Assembly (NCBI GenBank): GCA_020848815.1
Contig: JADLHL010000006.1
Location: 1-60,263, forward strand
Length of the DNA stretch: 60,263 nt
Direction: 5' to 3'
Origin: Chitinophagaceae bacterium
Lineage (GTDB): Bacteria; Bacteroidota; Bacteroidia; Chitinophagales; Chitinophagaceae
Translations under genes and position numbers: made by a program
Shown: positions 44,846 through 55,500 of the stretch, piece after piece
How the letters are laid out: every line of letters begins with the position of its first letter
How positions within the stretch are numbered: position 1 is the stretch's first letter
The notes under the pieces: model-generated
Database searches by the model: none
Seen by the model: the letters and a program-made list of their open reading frames with translations, nothing else
What the model was told of the DNA's origin: nothing

Positions 44846-46126
44846 ATGACAACGATTCCACAACTATACGAAGCATTTTTGCAGTGCAGCGGCGTTACAA
44901 CCGATACCCGCAATATTCAACCCGGCCAATTGTTTATAGCGCTAAAAGGGCCCAATTTTAATGGCAATTCTTTTGCAACAAAAGCATTGGAAGCTGGTGC
45001 CAGGTATGTTTTAATTGATGAACCTGAATATCAAATCAACGAACAAACCCTCTTGGTGCCCAATGCACTGGATGCCTTGCAACAACTGGGATTGCACCAT
45101 CGCAGGCAATTACATATTCCTGTGCTGGCCATAACCGGCAGCAACGGCAAAACCACTACTAAAGAATTAGTTCATGCTGTGCTGGCAACTCAGTTCAAAA
45201 CCTACACCACCAAAGGAAATCTGAACAACCATATTGGTGTGCCCCTCACCCTGCTAAGCATACAATCCGATGCAGAAATGGCAGTAATTGAAATGGGCGC
45301 CAACCATCAAAAAGAAATAGCCGCTTACTGTAGTTATACCGAACCCACTCACGGACTCATCACCAATTGCGGCAAAGCACACCTGGAAGGTTTTGGCGGT
45401 GTAGAAGGCGTAAGAAAAGGCAAAGGCGAACTCTTTGATTGGCTGCGCAATCACAACGGGGTGGCATTCATTTGCGACGACTTCGATTACTTCCATACCA
45501 TGAGTGCCGGCCTGCAAGAAATACATTGGTACGGTACAAATAATGGCGAAGTGGTTGGTAAAGTGCTGGCCAGTGAACCATTTTTGCAAGTGGCCATAGA
45601 AAAGGGTTTGAATACTTCCGTCATAAATACACAGTTGGTGGGGAGCTACAACGTGTACAATGTATTGGTGGCAGCTACTGTGGGCAAATACTTTGGCATA
45701 AGCGATGCAAACATTGTGCATGCTATTGAAGCATACACACCCACCAACAGTAGAAGCCAACTCATAGAAAAAAATGGCAATAAAATTATACTCGACGCCT
45801 ACAATGCCAACCCCACCAGCATGGTTGCAGCCATTGAAAATTTTGCTAAACTGCAAGCAGAAAATAAAATGCTGTTTTTGGGCGGCATGATGGAATTGGG
45901 TGAAGAAAGTGAACAAGAACATGCTCAATTAATTGCACTGATTCAGCAGCACCAATGGAAAGACGTGATATTGGTAGGTGGTGACTTTGCCACGCTGCCA
46001 CATCCCTTTCGTTTTTTCACCAACTCCAGCGAAGCAGCCAACTGGTGGAATGCACAGCAAAGCGCTGGCAACTACTTGTTAGTAAAGGGTAGCCGCAGCA
46101 TGCAAATGGAAAAGATTGTTGGGTAG
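44846..46126 (+). CDS. murF: UDP-N-acetylmuramoyl-tripeptide-D-alanyl-D-alanine ligase
   Basis: A 426-residue Mur ligase that adds D-Ala-D-Ala to UDP-MurNAc-tripeptide in the cytoplasm. The start is ATG 44846 (MTTIPQLYEAFLQCSGV), inside a longer frame whose first 54 codons overlap gldJ and its terminator. Seen: SGVTTDTRNIQPGQLFIALKG (N-terminal domain), ITGSNGKTTTKE (ATP), GNLNNHIGVPLTLL, IEMGANHQKEI and YNANPTSM. The N-terminal domain is typical for MurF and separates it from MurE. Confidence 0.96.
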   Translation: MTTIPQLYEAFLQCSGVTTDTRNIQPGQLFIALKGPNFNGNSFATKALEAGARYVLIDEPEYQINEQTLLVPNALDALQQLGLHHRRQLHIPVLAITGSNGKTTTKELVHAVLATQFKTYTTKGNLNNHIGVPLTLLSIQSDAEMAVIEMGANHQKEIAAYCSYTEPTHGLITNCGKAHLEGFGGVEGVRKGKGELFDWLRNHNGVAFICDDFDYFHTMSAGLQEIHWYGTNNGEVVGKVLASEPFLQVAIEKGLNTSVINTQLVGSYNVYNVLVAATVGKYFGISDANIVHAIEAYTPTNSRSQLIEKNGNKIILDAYNANPTSMVAAIENFAKLQAENKMLFLGGMMELGEESEQEHAQLIALIQQHQWKDVILVGGDFATLPHPFRFFTNSSEAANWWNAQQSAGNYLLVKGSRSMQMEKIVG

Positions 46127-46173
46127 CCAACGAACGCAGTGATGAAAATCACAGAGGGCCGGACACAGTTCGG

Positions 46174-46181
46174 TACTTTTG
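46174..46181 (+). promoter_or_regulatory. -7 promoter box of the DUF983 gene
   Basis: Exact TACTTTTG. It lies after the upstream ATG at 46142, which argues that the true start is ATG 46205 or 46214. Confidence 0.6.
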
Positions 46182-46204
46182 TAACCACTTCGGAAAATGT
46201 GAAA

Positions 46205-46669
46205 ATGAAATTCATGGAAAGCAAACGGAAACCATCTTACCTGCCCAGTGTATTGCAATGCAAATGTGCCCGCTGCCGCGAAGGCAACATGTTTGAGCAC
46301 GGCTTACAACCACTCCCATCTGCCAAAAACATGCAAATGCCTACTCATTGTAAAGTGTGTGGCCAGCCAATGGAAATTGAAGTGGGTTTTTACTACGGCA
46401 CTGGTTACGTAAGCTATGCCTTAACTGTAGCCATAAGTGTGGCTGTTTTTGTAGCTTATTGGGTGCTCATTGGCATTTCCATCAAAGACAATAGTTTGTT
46501 TTATTACCTCGGTATTAATGCCTTGATTTTGCTGGTATCTATGCCTTACACCATGCGACTGAGCCGCTCTATCTGGCTCTCTTTTTTTGTAAAATACGAT
46601 GCCGACTGGAGGCACAAAGCACCCGAAAAAGTGGAACGCATTGTAGAAGGACAAATGGGCAACTGGTAA
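46205..46669 (+). CDS. DUF983 family membrane protein
   Basis: A 154-residue protein (start ATG 46205; ATG 46214 is an alternative). A zinc-ribbon-like N-terminal part has CKCARCREG and later CKVCGQPME. Two membrane segments follow: YVSYALTVAISVAVFVAYWVL and YLGINALILLVSMPYTM. DUF983 proteins are widespread and uncharacterised; in alphaproteobacteria some lie near cytochrome oxidase genes. It lies between murF and the malic enzyme gene, with its own promoter box. Confidence 0.82.
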   Translation: MKFMESKRKPSYLPSVLQCKCARCREGNMFEHGLQPLPSAKNMQMPTHCKVCGQPMEIEVGFYYGTGYVSYALTVAISVAVFVAYWVLIGISIKDNSLFYYLGINALILLVSMPYTMRLSRSIWLSFFVKYDADWRHKAPEKVERIVEGQMGNW

Positions 46670-46745
46670 CGGTTGCTTTTTTTGTGGTAGCCGTTGCCTT
46701 GTTCACAATATTCACCAACGGTGATTTCTCCTTTGCCAACCTCCT

Positions 46746-46753
46746 TACATTTG
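46746..46753 (+). promoter_or_regulatory. -7 promoter box of the malic enzyme gene
   Basis: Exact TACATTTG only six bases before the ATG at 46760. With -7 as the last base, transcription would start at the A of the ATG, giving a leaderless mRNA. Confidence 0.55.
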
Positions 46754-46759
46754 CCTCCT

Positions 46760-49096
46760 ATGCTACACGATTTGCGCAAAGAACAGGCACTGGAATACCA
46801 TGCCAAAGGACGGCCGGGAAAAATTGAAGTTGTTCCTACCAAAGAAGCCAAAACGCAACGCGACCTCAGCCTTGCCTACAGCCCCGGCGTAGCCGAGCCC
46901 TGTAAAGAAATTAAGTCCGACGTAAGCAATGTATACAAGTATACCGCCAAAGGAAATTTGGTAGGCGTCATCAGCAATGGTACGGCCGTGCTGGGCCTGG
47001 GCGATATTGGCCCCGAAGCCAGCAAACCCGTAATGGAAGGGAAAGGCGTACTCTTCAAAATCTTCGCCGATATTGACGTGTTCGACATTGAGGTAAATGA
47101 AAAAGACCCCGATAAATTTTGCGACATTGTCAAATCGCTGGAGCCAACCTTTGGTGGCATCAACCTTGAAGATATTAAAGCTCCGGAATGTTTTTACATA
47201 GAAAAAAGACTGCGGGAAGAAATGAAAATTCCGGTGATGCATGATGACCAGCATGGCACGGCTATCATCAGCAGTGCCGCATTGCTGAATGCACTGGAAA
47301 TACAACGCAAAAAAATCGAAAAGGTAAAATTTGTGGTGAATGGTGCTGGTGCAGCAGCCATTGCTTGTATCAAATTGTACATAGCACTCGGTGCCCGTTT
47401 CGAAAATTTTGTGGTGTTCGATATCAATGGCGTACTGCACAAAGGCCGTACCGATTTGGATGCTTTCAAACAACAGCTGGCAGTAGATGCGTCCAAAGCA
47501 CATTGGACATTGAAAGATGCCATGAAAGATGCCGATATGTTTTTGGGATTGAGTGTGGGCAACGTGCTCAATGCCGACATGATAAAAAGCATGGCCAAAA
47601 ACCCGGTGGTATTTGCTTGTGCCAATCCCGATCCGGAGATTATGTACGATGCGGCACACGATGCACGAAAAGACATCATTGTAGCCACCGGCAGAAGCGA
47701 TACCCCCAATCAGGTAAATAACGTGCTTGGATTTCCCTACATCTTCCGTGGTGCATTGGATGTAAGGGCTACCACCATCAACGAAGAAATGAAACTGGCT
47801 GCCGTTCGTGCCTTGGCAGAGCTGGCAAAAACGCCAGTGCCTGATATTGTGAACCTGGCCTATAACGAAAAATCCATTTCATTCGGGCCCAACTACATCA
47901 TTCCAAAACCGTTAGACCCACGATTGCTGGCAGCTGTAGCGCCTGCAGTAGCCAAAGCAGCCATGGATAGCGGCGTGGCGCAATTGCCCATTGCCAACTG
48001 GGACAACTACGAAATTGAACTCAACCGCAGGCTTGGTTTGGATAACCAACTCTTCCGTGTGATTAGTTCTAAGGCACGTCGTGATCCACGCAATGTAATT
48101 TTTGCAGAAGCCGACAACATCAAAGTGTTGAAAGCCGCAGAAATTTGTCTGGAAGAAGGCATCTGCTTCCCCATCCTCATGGGTGCAGAGAAAAAGATTC
48201 GCAGACTGGCCGAAGAAAACGGGCTCACTCTCGATGGCATGACCATCATCGACCCCAAAGAAGAACAATGCGAAGACAAACGGCAGGAATTTGGCGAGCA
48301 GTTTTTTGCTATGCGTGGTCGTAAAGGCTTTAACCGCTACGAAGCCATTAAAGCCATGAAAGACCGCATGCACTTTGGTTGCATGATGCTGCGCAATGGT
48401 GAAGCAGATGCATTGATTGCCGGCCCCAGCCGCGACTATTCAGGTTTAATTCGTCCTGCGCTGCAAATTATTGGTACAGAACCCGGCGTAAAAAAGATTG
48501 CCGGTATGTACATTTTGCTCACCAAAAAAGGGCCGCTGTTTTTGGCCGATGCCACGGTAAATTTTCACCCGACTGCAGAAGAAATTGCCGACATCACTCA
48601 GATGGTAAGCAAAGAAGTTCGAAGCTTCAATATTCAGCCACGTATTGCATTGCTCTCTTACTCCAACTTTGGCAGCAGCAATACACCTGAAGCCAAAATG
48701 ATGGCTGAAGCCAGAAACATTTTGAAGGAACGGGATCCTAAAATGATTGTGGATGGTGAAATGCAAGGTATCCTGGCATTCAACAACGACATCCTGAAAG
48801 AAAACTATCCATTCAGTGAGTTGGTGGGTCAGGATGTAAACACACTCATCTTCCCCAACTTGTCGGCCGGTAATATTGCTTACAACCTGCTACGCGAAGC
48901 CGGCAATGCCGATGCGATTGGTCCCGTATTGCTGGGTATGAAAAAACCGGTGCATGTGTTGCAACTCGGCAGCACTGTACGCAGCATTGTAAACATGACG
49001 CTGATTGCAGTGATAGATGCCCAAATGAAATGCTATGCACACGACACAGGTAAAGAACCTGCCAAAAAGAAATGGTGGCAACGTGGTAAGCAGTAA
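46760..49096 (+). CDS. maeB: NADP-dependent malic enzyme fused to phosphotransacetylase-like domain
   Basis: A 778-residue fusion. The start is ATG 46760 ([20 protein letters not shown]); the longer frame from 46694 would run across the promoter box. Residues 1-430 form malic enzyme, which decarboxylates malate to pyruvate: [24 protein letters not shown] and a dinucleotide site [12 protein letters not shown]. The rest resembles phosphate acetyltransferase ([38 protein letters not shown]) but is a regulatory domain in characterised MaeB, sensing acetyl-CoA. Length is normal for this family. Confidence 0.95.
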   Translation: MLHDLRKEQALEYHAKGRPGKIEVVPTKEAKTQRDLSLAYSPGVAEPCKEIKSDVSNVYKYTAKGNLVGVISNGTAVLGLGDIGPEASKPVMEGKGVLFKIFADIDVFDIEVNEKDPDKFCDIVKSLEPTFGGINLEDIKAPECFYIEKRLREEMKIPVMHDDQHGTAIISSAALLNALEIQRKKIEKVKFVVNGAGAAAIACIKLYIALGARFENFVVFDINGVLHKGRTDLDAFKQQLAVDASKAHWTLKDAMKDADMFLGLSVGNVLNADMIKSMAKNPVVFACANPDPEIMYDAAHDARKDIIVATGRSDTPNQVNNVLGFPYIFRGALDVRATTINEEMKLAAVRALAELAKTPVPDIVNLAYNEKSISFGPNYIIPKPLDPRLLAAVAPAVAKAAMDSGVAQLPIANWDNYEIELNRRLGLDNQLFRVISSKARRDPRNVIFAEADNIKVLKAAEICLEEGICFPILMGAEKKIRRLAEENGLTLDGMTIIDPKEEQCEDKRQEFGEQFFAMRGRKGFNRYEAIKAMKDRMHFGCMMLRNGEADALIAGPSRDYSGLIRPALQIIGTEPGVKKIAGMYILLTKKGPLFLADATVNFHPTAEEIADITQMVSKEVRSFNIQPRIALLSYSNFGSSNTPEAKMMAEARNILKERDPKMIVDGEMQGILAFNNDILKENYPFSELVGQDVNTLIFPNLSAGNIAYNLLREAGNADAIGPVLLGMKKPVHVLQLGSTVRSIVNMTLIAVIDAQMKCYAHDTGKEPAKKKWWQRGKQ

Positions 49097-49149
49097 CATC
49101 ATTCCTCTTTACGCAACACACACTCATTGCAACGCATTAATTTCAACTC

Positions 49150-49893
49150 ATGCCGTTATTTGAACACTTAGGAAGCTATATCATTACCATGAAGGGCATG
49201 TTTGCCCGGCCGGAAAATGAAAAAATGTACTGGAAAGAATTCATGCACCAGTGCGTGGAAATCGGAGTCGGTTCGCTGCCCATTGTACTTATCATTTCTA
49301 TGTTTTTAGGAATGGTGATGACGGTGCAAACCGCCTATCAGTTGGTGACAAACTTAATACCACTCAGTACCATTGCTGTAGTAGTGCGGGATAGCATGCT
49401 GCTCGAACTGTCACCCACGGTTATTTGTGTAGTGCTGGCCGGTGTAGTGGGCAGTAAAATAGCCTCTGAGTTGGGCAACATGCGCATCAGCGAACAAATT
49501 GATGCACTCGAAATCATGGGCATCAACACCAAAACCTATTTGATTTTACCCAAGGTGCTGGCATCACTCATTGTGGTGCCCATGCTCATTACTTTATCCA
49601 TTGTTATTTCGTTGTGGGGTGGTCGCTTTGTAGGCGAAGCAGCAGGCATTATCAACTCTACCATTTTTGACGAAGGCTTGCTCCGCGACTTCAATCCGTT
49701 CAACGTAACAGTAGCCATGGTGAAAGCGGTTACGTTTGCCTTGCTCATCAGCAGCATATCGGCCTACTTTGGTTACAATGTAAAAGGCGGTGCATTGGAA
49801 ATTGGCCGTAGCTCAACATTGGCAGTGGTTGTTAGTTGTATCCTCATTTTGCTGGCCGATTATGTCATCACACTTATTCTGCTCAATCCATGA
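49150..49893 (+). CDS. mlaE: MlaE-type lipid transport permease
   Basis: A 247-residue ABC permease with five or six membrane segments. Signatures are GVGSLPIVLIISMFLGMVM, PTVICVVLAGVVGSKIASELG and the MRISEQIDALEIMG loop, all typical of MlaE/YrbE. It transports phospholipid between the outer and inner membrane with an ATPase and an MCE protein. The ATPase gene overlaps its stop (ATGA). No mlaD-like MCE gene is in the window. Confidence 0.93.
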   Translation: MPLFEHLGSYIITMKGMFARPENEKMYWKEFMHQCVEIGVGSLPIVLIISMFLGMVMTVQTAYQLVTNLIPLSTIAVVVRDSMLLELSPTVICVVLAGVVGSKIASELGNMRISEQIDALEIMGINTKTYLILPKVLASLIVVPMLITLSIVISLWGGRFVGEAAGIINSTIFDEGLLRDFNPFNVTVAMVKAVTFALLISSISAYFGYNVKGGALEIGRSSTLAVVVSCILILLADYVITLILLNP

Positions 49894-50693
49894 TCAAGCT
49901 TCAAAATATCAAAAAATCTTTCGGCGACAGAACAGTGTTGTACGACATCAGTGCTGAGTTTTTGCCCGGCAAATGCAACCTCATTATTGGTAGCAGCGGC
50001 AGCGGTAAAACGGTGCTGATGAAATTGCTGGTGGGTTTGTTTACTCCCGACAGCGGACAGATTTTATACCACGGCGATGACATGGTGCAAATGAGCCGGG
50101 AAGAACGCAAAGAATTGCGCCAGCAAATTGGCATGCTCTTTCAGGGTTCAGCGTTGTTCGACAGCATGACCGTGGAGCAAAACGTGATGTTTCCGCTCGA
50201 CATGTTTACCAAAGACAGCTACGCTACCAAACTGAAGCGGGTAAATGAAGTGCTCGACCGGGTAAACCTGAAAGACACCAACAAAAAGTATCCGGCAGAA
50301 ATAAGCGGCGGTATGAAAAAGCGGGTAGGCATTGCCCGTGCCATTGTGCTCAATCCACAATACCTGTTTTGCGATGAGCCCAACAGCGGCCTCGATCCGC
50401 AAACGAGCATGGTGATTGATAAACTCATCAAAGACCTGACTGTTGAATTCAATACCACCACCATCATCAACACGCATGACATGAACAGTGTGATGGAAAT
50501 TGGTGACAATATTTTGTACATGTACCAAGGCTACAAGCAATGGACGGGCACCAAAGAAGACATCATTTTCAGCACCGATGAAAAACTCAACAGCTTCATT
50601 TTTGCCAGCGAGTTTTTACAGGATGCCAAAAACATGCGGATGCTCGAAATGACGGGCAAATATCCGGGGCAAACACCACCCACTAATTCATGA
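49890..50693 (+). CDS. mlaF: MlaF-type ABC ATPase
   Basis: A 267-residue ATP-binding subunit. The start is ATG 49890 (MIKLQNIKKSFGDRTVL), overlapping the mlaE stop as ATGA. Walker A is GSSGSGKT, the Q-loop is in IGMLFQGSALFDSMT, the ABC signature reads EISGGMKKRVGIARA, and Walker B is YLFCDEPNSGLD. It powers MlaE. Its stop in turn overlaps a DUF4198 gene (ATGA). Confidence 0.94.
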   Translation: MIKLQNIKKSFGDRTVLYDISAEFLPGKCNLIIGSSGSGKTVLMKLLVGLFTPDSGQILYHGDDMVQMSREERKELRQQIGMLFQGSALFDSMTVEQNVMFPLDMFTKDSYATKLKRVNEVLDRVNLKDTNKKYPAEISGGMKKRVGIARAIVLNPQYLFCDEPNSGLDPQTSMVIDKLIKDLTVEFNTTTIINTHDMNSVMEIGDNILYMYQGYKQWTGTKEDIIFSTDEKLNSFIFASEFLQDAKNMRMLEMTGKYPGQTPPTNS

Positions 50694-51490
50694 GTGGTAT
50701 GAACAAAGGGCTCCTATCGTTACTTGCATTTGTGTTATTGAGCACTGCAGGTTTTGCCCACGAATTTTGGCTTGACCCAGTTTCCTTTTTTTCAAAAAAT
50801 GCCTGCGTTCGTTTTCGGGTGGGCGAACATTTCAGCGGCAACAACTGGAGCGGCAACTTTGAAAAAGTACGACTGCTGGAAGTGCTCAACCATACCGACC
50901 GCAGCACTACCAATGCACAGCAAATGCTGCCTAACCCAGGCGACTCACTGCAGTTCAGCCTGCCATTTACCGGCACCCAAATGCTGGTGTACAATGGCAG
51001 CAACAGCTACATAGAACTGCCCGCCGGTGAGTTCAATGCCTATTTGCAGGAAGACGGCCTGACGGACATTGCGACCTGGCGCAAAGCCAATGGACAAGAC
51101 ACAGCCCGCAGCCGCGAATACTACCAACGCAGTGTAAAAACCTTGTTGCAAAATGGCACCCGGCTAACACCCTGTAACTATCCCACCGAATTGCCGCTGG
51201 ACATTGTGCCGCTGCAACATCCGTATAGCCTCACCAAAGCGGGCAGCATCAGCTTTCAGGTATATTTTCAACAGCGGCTGCTCAAGCAAGCCCTCATTCG
51301 CACCTGGCATATCAGCAGCACAGGTAAGCTCACGGCCGGCAGCATTGCCATGACCGACGGCAGCTTTACCCTGCCCGTAACCCCCGATGGAAAATGGATG
51401 GTAAGCCTCGTAAAAATGGTGCCCAACAAGTCCGATGACAAAGCCGATTGGCAAAGCTATTGGGGCTCCTTTACCTGGGGTTATTATTAA
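50690..51490 (+). CDS. Exported DUF4198-family protein
   Basis: A 266-residue protein; the start is ATG 50690 or 50699, and the signal peptide ends near TAGFAHEFWL. The HEFWL start of the mature part, with a beta-sandwich pattern through to the end (SYWGSFTWGYY), fits DUF4198, which includes proteins linked to nickel or cobalt uptake. Metal binding by the HEFWL His is plausible but unproven. The ATGA overlap with mlaF implies translational coupling. Confidence 0.75.
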   Translation: MSGMNKGLLSLLAFVLLSTAGFAHEFWLDPVSFFSKNACVRFRVGEHFSGNNWSGNFEKVRLLEVLNHTDRSTTNAQQMLPNPGDSLQFSLPFTGTQMLVYNGSNSYIELPAGEFNAYLQEDGLTDIATWRKANGQDTARSREYYQRSVKTLLQNGTRLTPCNYPTELPLDIVPLQHPYSLTKAGSISFQVYFQQRLLKQALIRTWHISSTGKLTAGSIAMTDGSFTLPVTPDGKWMVSLVKMVPNKSDDKADWQSYWGSFTWGYY

Positions 51491-51536
51491 CCTGCTTTTT
51501 GGGAATAATGCCTCGCCAAGTGTGGCGGTCAACCCC

Positions 51537-51544
51537 TACTTTTG
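51537..51544 (+). promoter_or_regulatory. -7 promoter box of sucD
   Basis: Exact TACTTTTG, predicting a leader of about 30 bases before the ATG at 51581. Confidence 0.6.
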
Positions 51545-51580
51545 CGTCACTTTTTTACGTCCACAGTATAAACTTTTGCC

Positions 51581-52453
51581 ATGAGTGTTTTAGTAAACAA
51601 AGACTCCAAAATAATTGTACAGGGTTTCACCGGTACAGAAGGAACGTTTCATGCTACGCAGATGATTGAGTACGGCACCAACGTGGTTGGTGGTGTTACG
51701 CCAGGCAAAGGTGGCAGCACCCACCTCGACCGTCCTGTGTTCAACACCGTGGCCGACGCTGTGAAATCAACCGGCGCCAATGTGAGCATCATTTTTGTAC
51801 CGCCAGCATTTGCTGCCGACGCGGTGATGGAAGCTGCCGACGCAGGTATTGCTTTAGTAGTATGTATTACCGAAGGCATTCCTGTGCAAGACATGGTAAA
51901 AGTGAAGAACTACCTGCAGGGCAAAAACACCCGCTTGGTAGGTCCTAACTGCCCCGGTGTAATTACTGCCGGCGAATGTAAAGTAGGCATCATGCCCGGC
52001 TTCATTTTCAAAACCGGCAATATTGGTATTGTAAGCAAAAGTGGTACCCTCACTTACGAAGCGGCCGATCAGGTAGCTAAAGCGGGTTTGGGTATTACCA
52101 CGGCTATTGGTATTGGTGGCGACCCCATTATTGGCACTACTACCAAAGAAGCGGTTGAACTGCTGATGAACGACCCTGCTACCGAAGGCATTGTAATGAT
52201 TGGTGAAATTGGTGGTGGCATGGAAGCCGAAGCAGCCCGTTGGATTAAAGAATTTGGAACCAAACCTGTGGTTGGTTTTATTGCCGGCCAAACAGCGCCT
52301 CCCGGCCGCCGCATGGGCCACGCCGGTGCTATTGTAGGTGGTGCCGACGATACTGCTGCTGCCAAAATGAAAATCATGGCAGAATGCGGTATCCATGTAG
52401 TAGCCAGCCCCGCCGACATTGGCAAAACCATGGCTGCTGCGTTGAAAAAATAA
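51581..52453 (+). CDS. sucD: Succinyl-CoA ligase subunit alpha
   Basis: A 290-residue TCA cycle enzyme subunit. With SucC it interconverts succinyl-CoA and succinate with ATP or GTP formation. CoA site: [18 protein letters not shown]. Pyrophosphate loop: [16 protein letters not shown]. The phosphorylated His is in GHAGAIVGG. sucC is not adjacent, unlike the proteobacterial sucCD operon, but this separation is common in Bacteroidota. It has its own promoter box and a strong terminator. Confidence 0.97.
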   Translation: MSVLVNKDSKIIVQGFTGTEGTFHATQMIEYGTNVVGGVTPGKGGSTHLDRPVFNTVADAVKSTGANVSIIFVPPAFAADAVMEAADAGIALVVCITEGIPVQDMVKVKNYLQGKNTRLVGPNCPGVITAGECKVGIMPGFIFKTGNIGIVSKSGTLTYEAADQVAKAGLGITTAIGIGGDPIIGTTTKEAVELLMNDPATEGIVMIGEIGGGMEAEAARWIKEFGTKPVVGFIAGQTAPPGRRMGHAGAIVGGADDTAAAKMKIMAECGIHVVASPADIGKTMAAALKK

Positions 52454-52482
52454 GCCCGTTGCACAACGCTAAATATTTTGTT

Positions 52483-52509
52483 AAGCCGACCTCGTGTCGG
52501 CTTTTTTTA
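52483..52509 (+). terminator. Intrinsic terminator of sucD
   Basis: AAGCCGAC (52483-52490) pairs with GTCGGCTT (52496-52503) around a CTCGT loop, followed by a T run. Confidence 0.88.
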
Positions 52510-52590
52510 TGCGCATTGGTATGTAAAAATGCTGTTCCTTACATCCTGTTTAGCGATAGCGAAAAGAGACCTTTACATAAACACCGATAC

Positions 52591-55500
52591 ATGATGCCGA
52601 ACAGATGGACGCTGCTCCTCCTCAGCCTTTGCTGCACACTCAGTTTGCTGGCACAAAAGCCATTCAACTACGAAAAAGCCTGGCAAAAAATTGATTCCCT
52701 CATTTACAAAGAGCTGCCCAAATCTGCTTTGGCAGAAGTAAACAAACTGTATGCGCAGTCGGTAAAAGACCAACAGGAAGCACAGCGGTTAAAAGCCATC
52801 ATTTGCAAAGGCCACCTCTCTTTGGTAGTGGAAGAAGAAAGCTTCAAACCGGTAATTGTACAACTGGAAAAGGAACTGAAAACAGCCAAACAACCCAGCC
52901 AGCAAATACTGCACAGCTTGCTGGCAGATGTGTATCTCCGCTATTTCGAAAGGCAACGCTGGAAGATTTATGACCGCAAAAAAACGAACAGCATCAGCAG
53001 TAATCCTGACACCTGGAGTGCGGAAAATTTTCACCAACGCATTACACAACTATACAGCGCCAGTTTGAAAAATCCGGCGTTGTTGCAGCAAACCAATATC
53101 GATAATTACCAACCCATCCTCATCAAAGGAGAAAAGAAACTTCGCCCTACCCTGTATGATGTATTGGCCCACAAGTTTCTCGATTATTTGCAAAGCGATG
53201 AAATAGACATCAGCGAACCCATTGATGCAATTACACTCAACGATGCAGCCTCGCTGAGCATGCCCAAACTCTTTATCCGCCACCACTACAGCAGCAACGA
53301 TAGCAGTAACCGGGTGTGGCGGGCCATTCAGTTGTACCAACAGTTACTGAGCTTTCACCTCAACGATGCCGACCCTTCTGCATTAATTGATGCCGACCTC
53401 TCCCGCTATGCATTTGTGCAGCGGGAAAGCAGTAATCCTTACAAAAAAAGATTGGGGAAAGAATGGCTGGAAAACATGGTGGTGCAATATCCCGACAATG
53501 AAATGGCTGCCATGGCTGCAGTTGAATTAATTGAGTACTGGCGGGATTTGGGTGAAGCATGGGAGCCACAGCAAAGCAAGAACACAGAAGGCAAAATGGC
53601 ACTGGCCATTGCCGCTAACATGGCGAAGGACATCAGCGGAAAATTTCCGAAAACCATTGCCGGAGAAAGAGCAGCTTATCTCTATCAAACCCTTACCAAA
53701 CCACAGTTGAAAGTAGAAGTTGAACAGGTAAATGTGCTCAAAGAACCCTTCAGGGCAAAGCTCTCTTTTACCAATACCACGAAAGCGTATTTACGCATCA
53801 TCAAAGCAAAGAATGGCGAAGAAGTGGACGAGTATTTTTACCCCAATGAAGATTGGTGGAGTAAAATAGTGAAACAAACTTCCATCCGTCAATGGACACA
53901 AGACTTACCTGCTTATACCGACCTGCGGGAGCATAGTGCCGAAATAGCCGTTGGTGAATTGCCCGTGGGCGAATACTGGTTGCTGGCCAGTGCCGATGAA
54001 TCATTTAGCACTGCGCAAAATGCACTCACGGCAGTGCACTTGTACGTCAGCAACATCAGCTATGTGTACAATAGCAGCCAGCACTTGTTTGTGCTAGACC
54101 GGGTAACCGGCAAACCACTAGTGAATGCACAAGTGCAGTTTTGGAAAAAGAACTACGACTATGAAAAACGCAAACAGCAAAAAACATTTTGGCAAATGTT
54201 GCGTACCGATAAAAACGGACTGGTGATGATTCCAAAAGATAAATCAAACAGCAACCGAAACCTGCTCATTGAAATTACCCATGGCAACGACCACCTGTTT
54301 GTGCAAAATGAAGTGTACAACACAGGCTATGTGTACGATGAAGAACAACAGCAATTAAAAAAAGATGCACTTGCCCGCTACTTTTTTTTCACCGACCGTG
54401 GTTTGTACCGGCCCGGGCAAACCGTATACTTCAAAGCCATTGGTGTAAGTGAAGACAACACTACAGGAAACGCTATCTTGTATTTACCCAATAAGTATGT
54501 GTTGGTGAATTTGTTTGATGCCAATCAGCATCTTATCAAATCGTTGAAATTGATGCACAATGAGTTTGGTAGCATTCAAGGCAGTTTTATATTACCAGCC
54601 AACGGCCTAACCGGCAGCTTTCGCATAGAAGTGCAGGAAGGCGATGAACGCCATCCCGCCTACTTTAAAGTGGAAGAATACAAGCGGCCAAAATTCAGCG
54701 CCAGCTTTTCCCCTGTACAAGGTAGTTACCGCCTGCACGACAGCGTAACTGTAAAAGGGAACGCCACTGCCTTTGCCGGCAACTCCATTTCCGGTGCCTC
54801 TGTGAAATACACAGTGCGAAGATCACATCGCTTCCCCATTTGGGATGCGCCATTCAAAAATAGCTGGACTGCCTACCCACCGCTTTCCCGCTATAGTGGG
54901 CAAACTGCAGAGATAGCCAACGGCACTGTAACCACCCAGACAGATGGCAGTTTCAGCATCTCCTTTCCCGCCCTGCCCGATGAAAAAATTGATGCTGCAG
55001 CACAACCCATTTTTACTTACAGCATTGAAGCCAGTGTGACAGACATCAACGGCGAAACGCATGATGCCAACACAACAGTAAGTGTGGGTTACACCTCGCT
55101 ACAACTCAGCCTTGACAATGCCCGACAGGATTTTATGCGGGTAGACAGCGCAGTGCGGTTTGTGCTTAGCAGCAGCAACCTCAACAATGAACCGGTACCC
55201 ACCAACGTGCAATGGAAAGTTGTAGCGCTGCAAACGTCCAACCGTTTGTTGCGCAACCGATACTGGTCGGCGCCAGATACTTCCACGCTTGACAAAGCCA
55301 GCTTTGTGCAACGCTTTCCCCACGACCCGTATTTGAATGAAGATGAAATGCGAAGCTGGCCATTGGGCAAACAGCTTTTGGGTGATACAGTAAATACCGG
55401 CAGCAACAACTGCATTCAAATACCTGCCGGCAGTTTGCCTGCAGGTATGTATGCCCTGCAGTTTAGTACCACGGACAAAGACGGCCAAGCAGTCAGCGGA

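Noticed and set aside
46763-47659. A 298-codon open frame on the minus strand
   Set aside because: Antisense to the malic enzyme domain, with no recognisable motif.
52384-52590. A 69-codon N-terminal extension of the macroglobulin frame
   Set aside because: It overlaps sucD and the sucD terminator and precedes a clean signal peptide at 52591.
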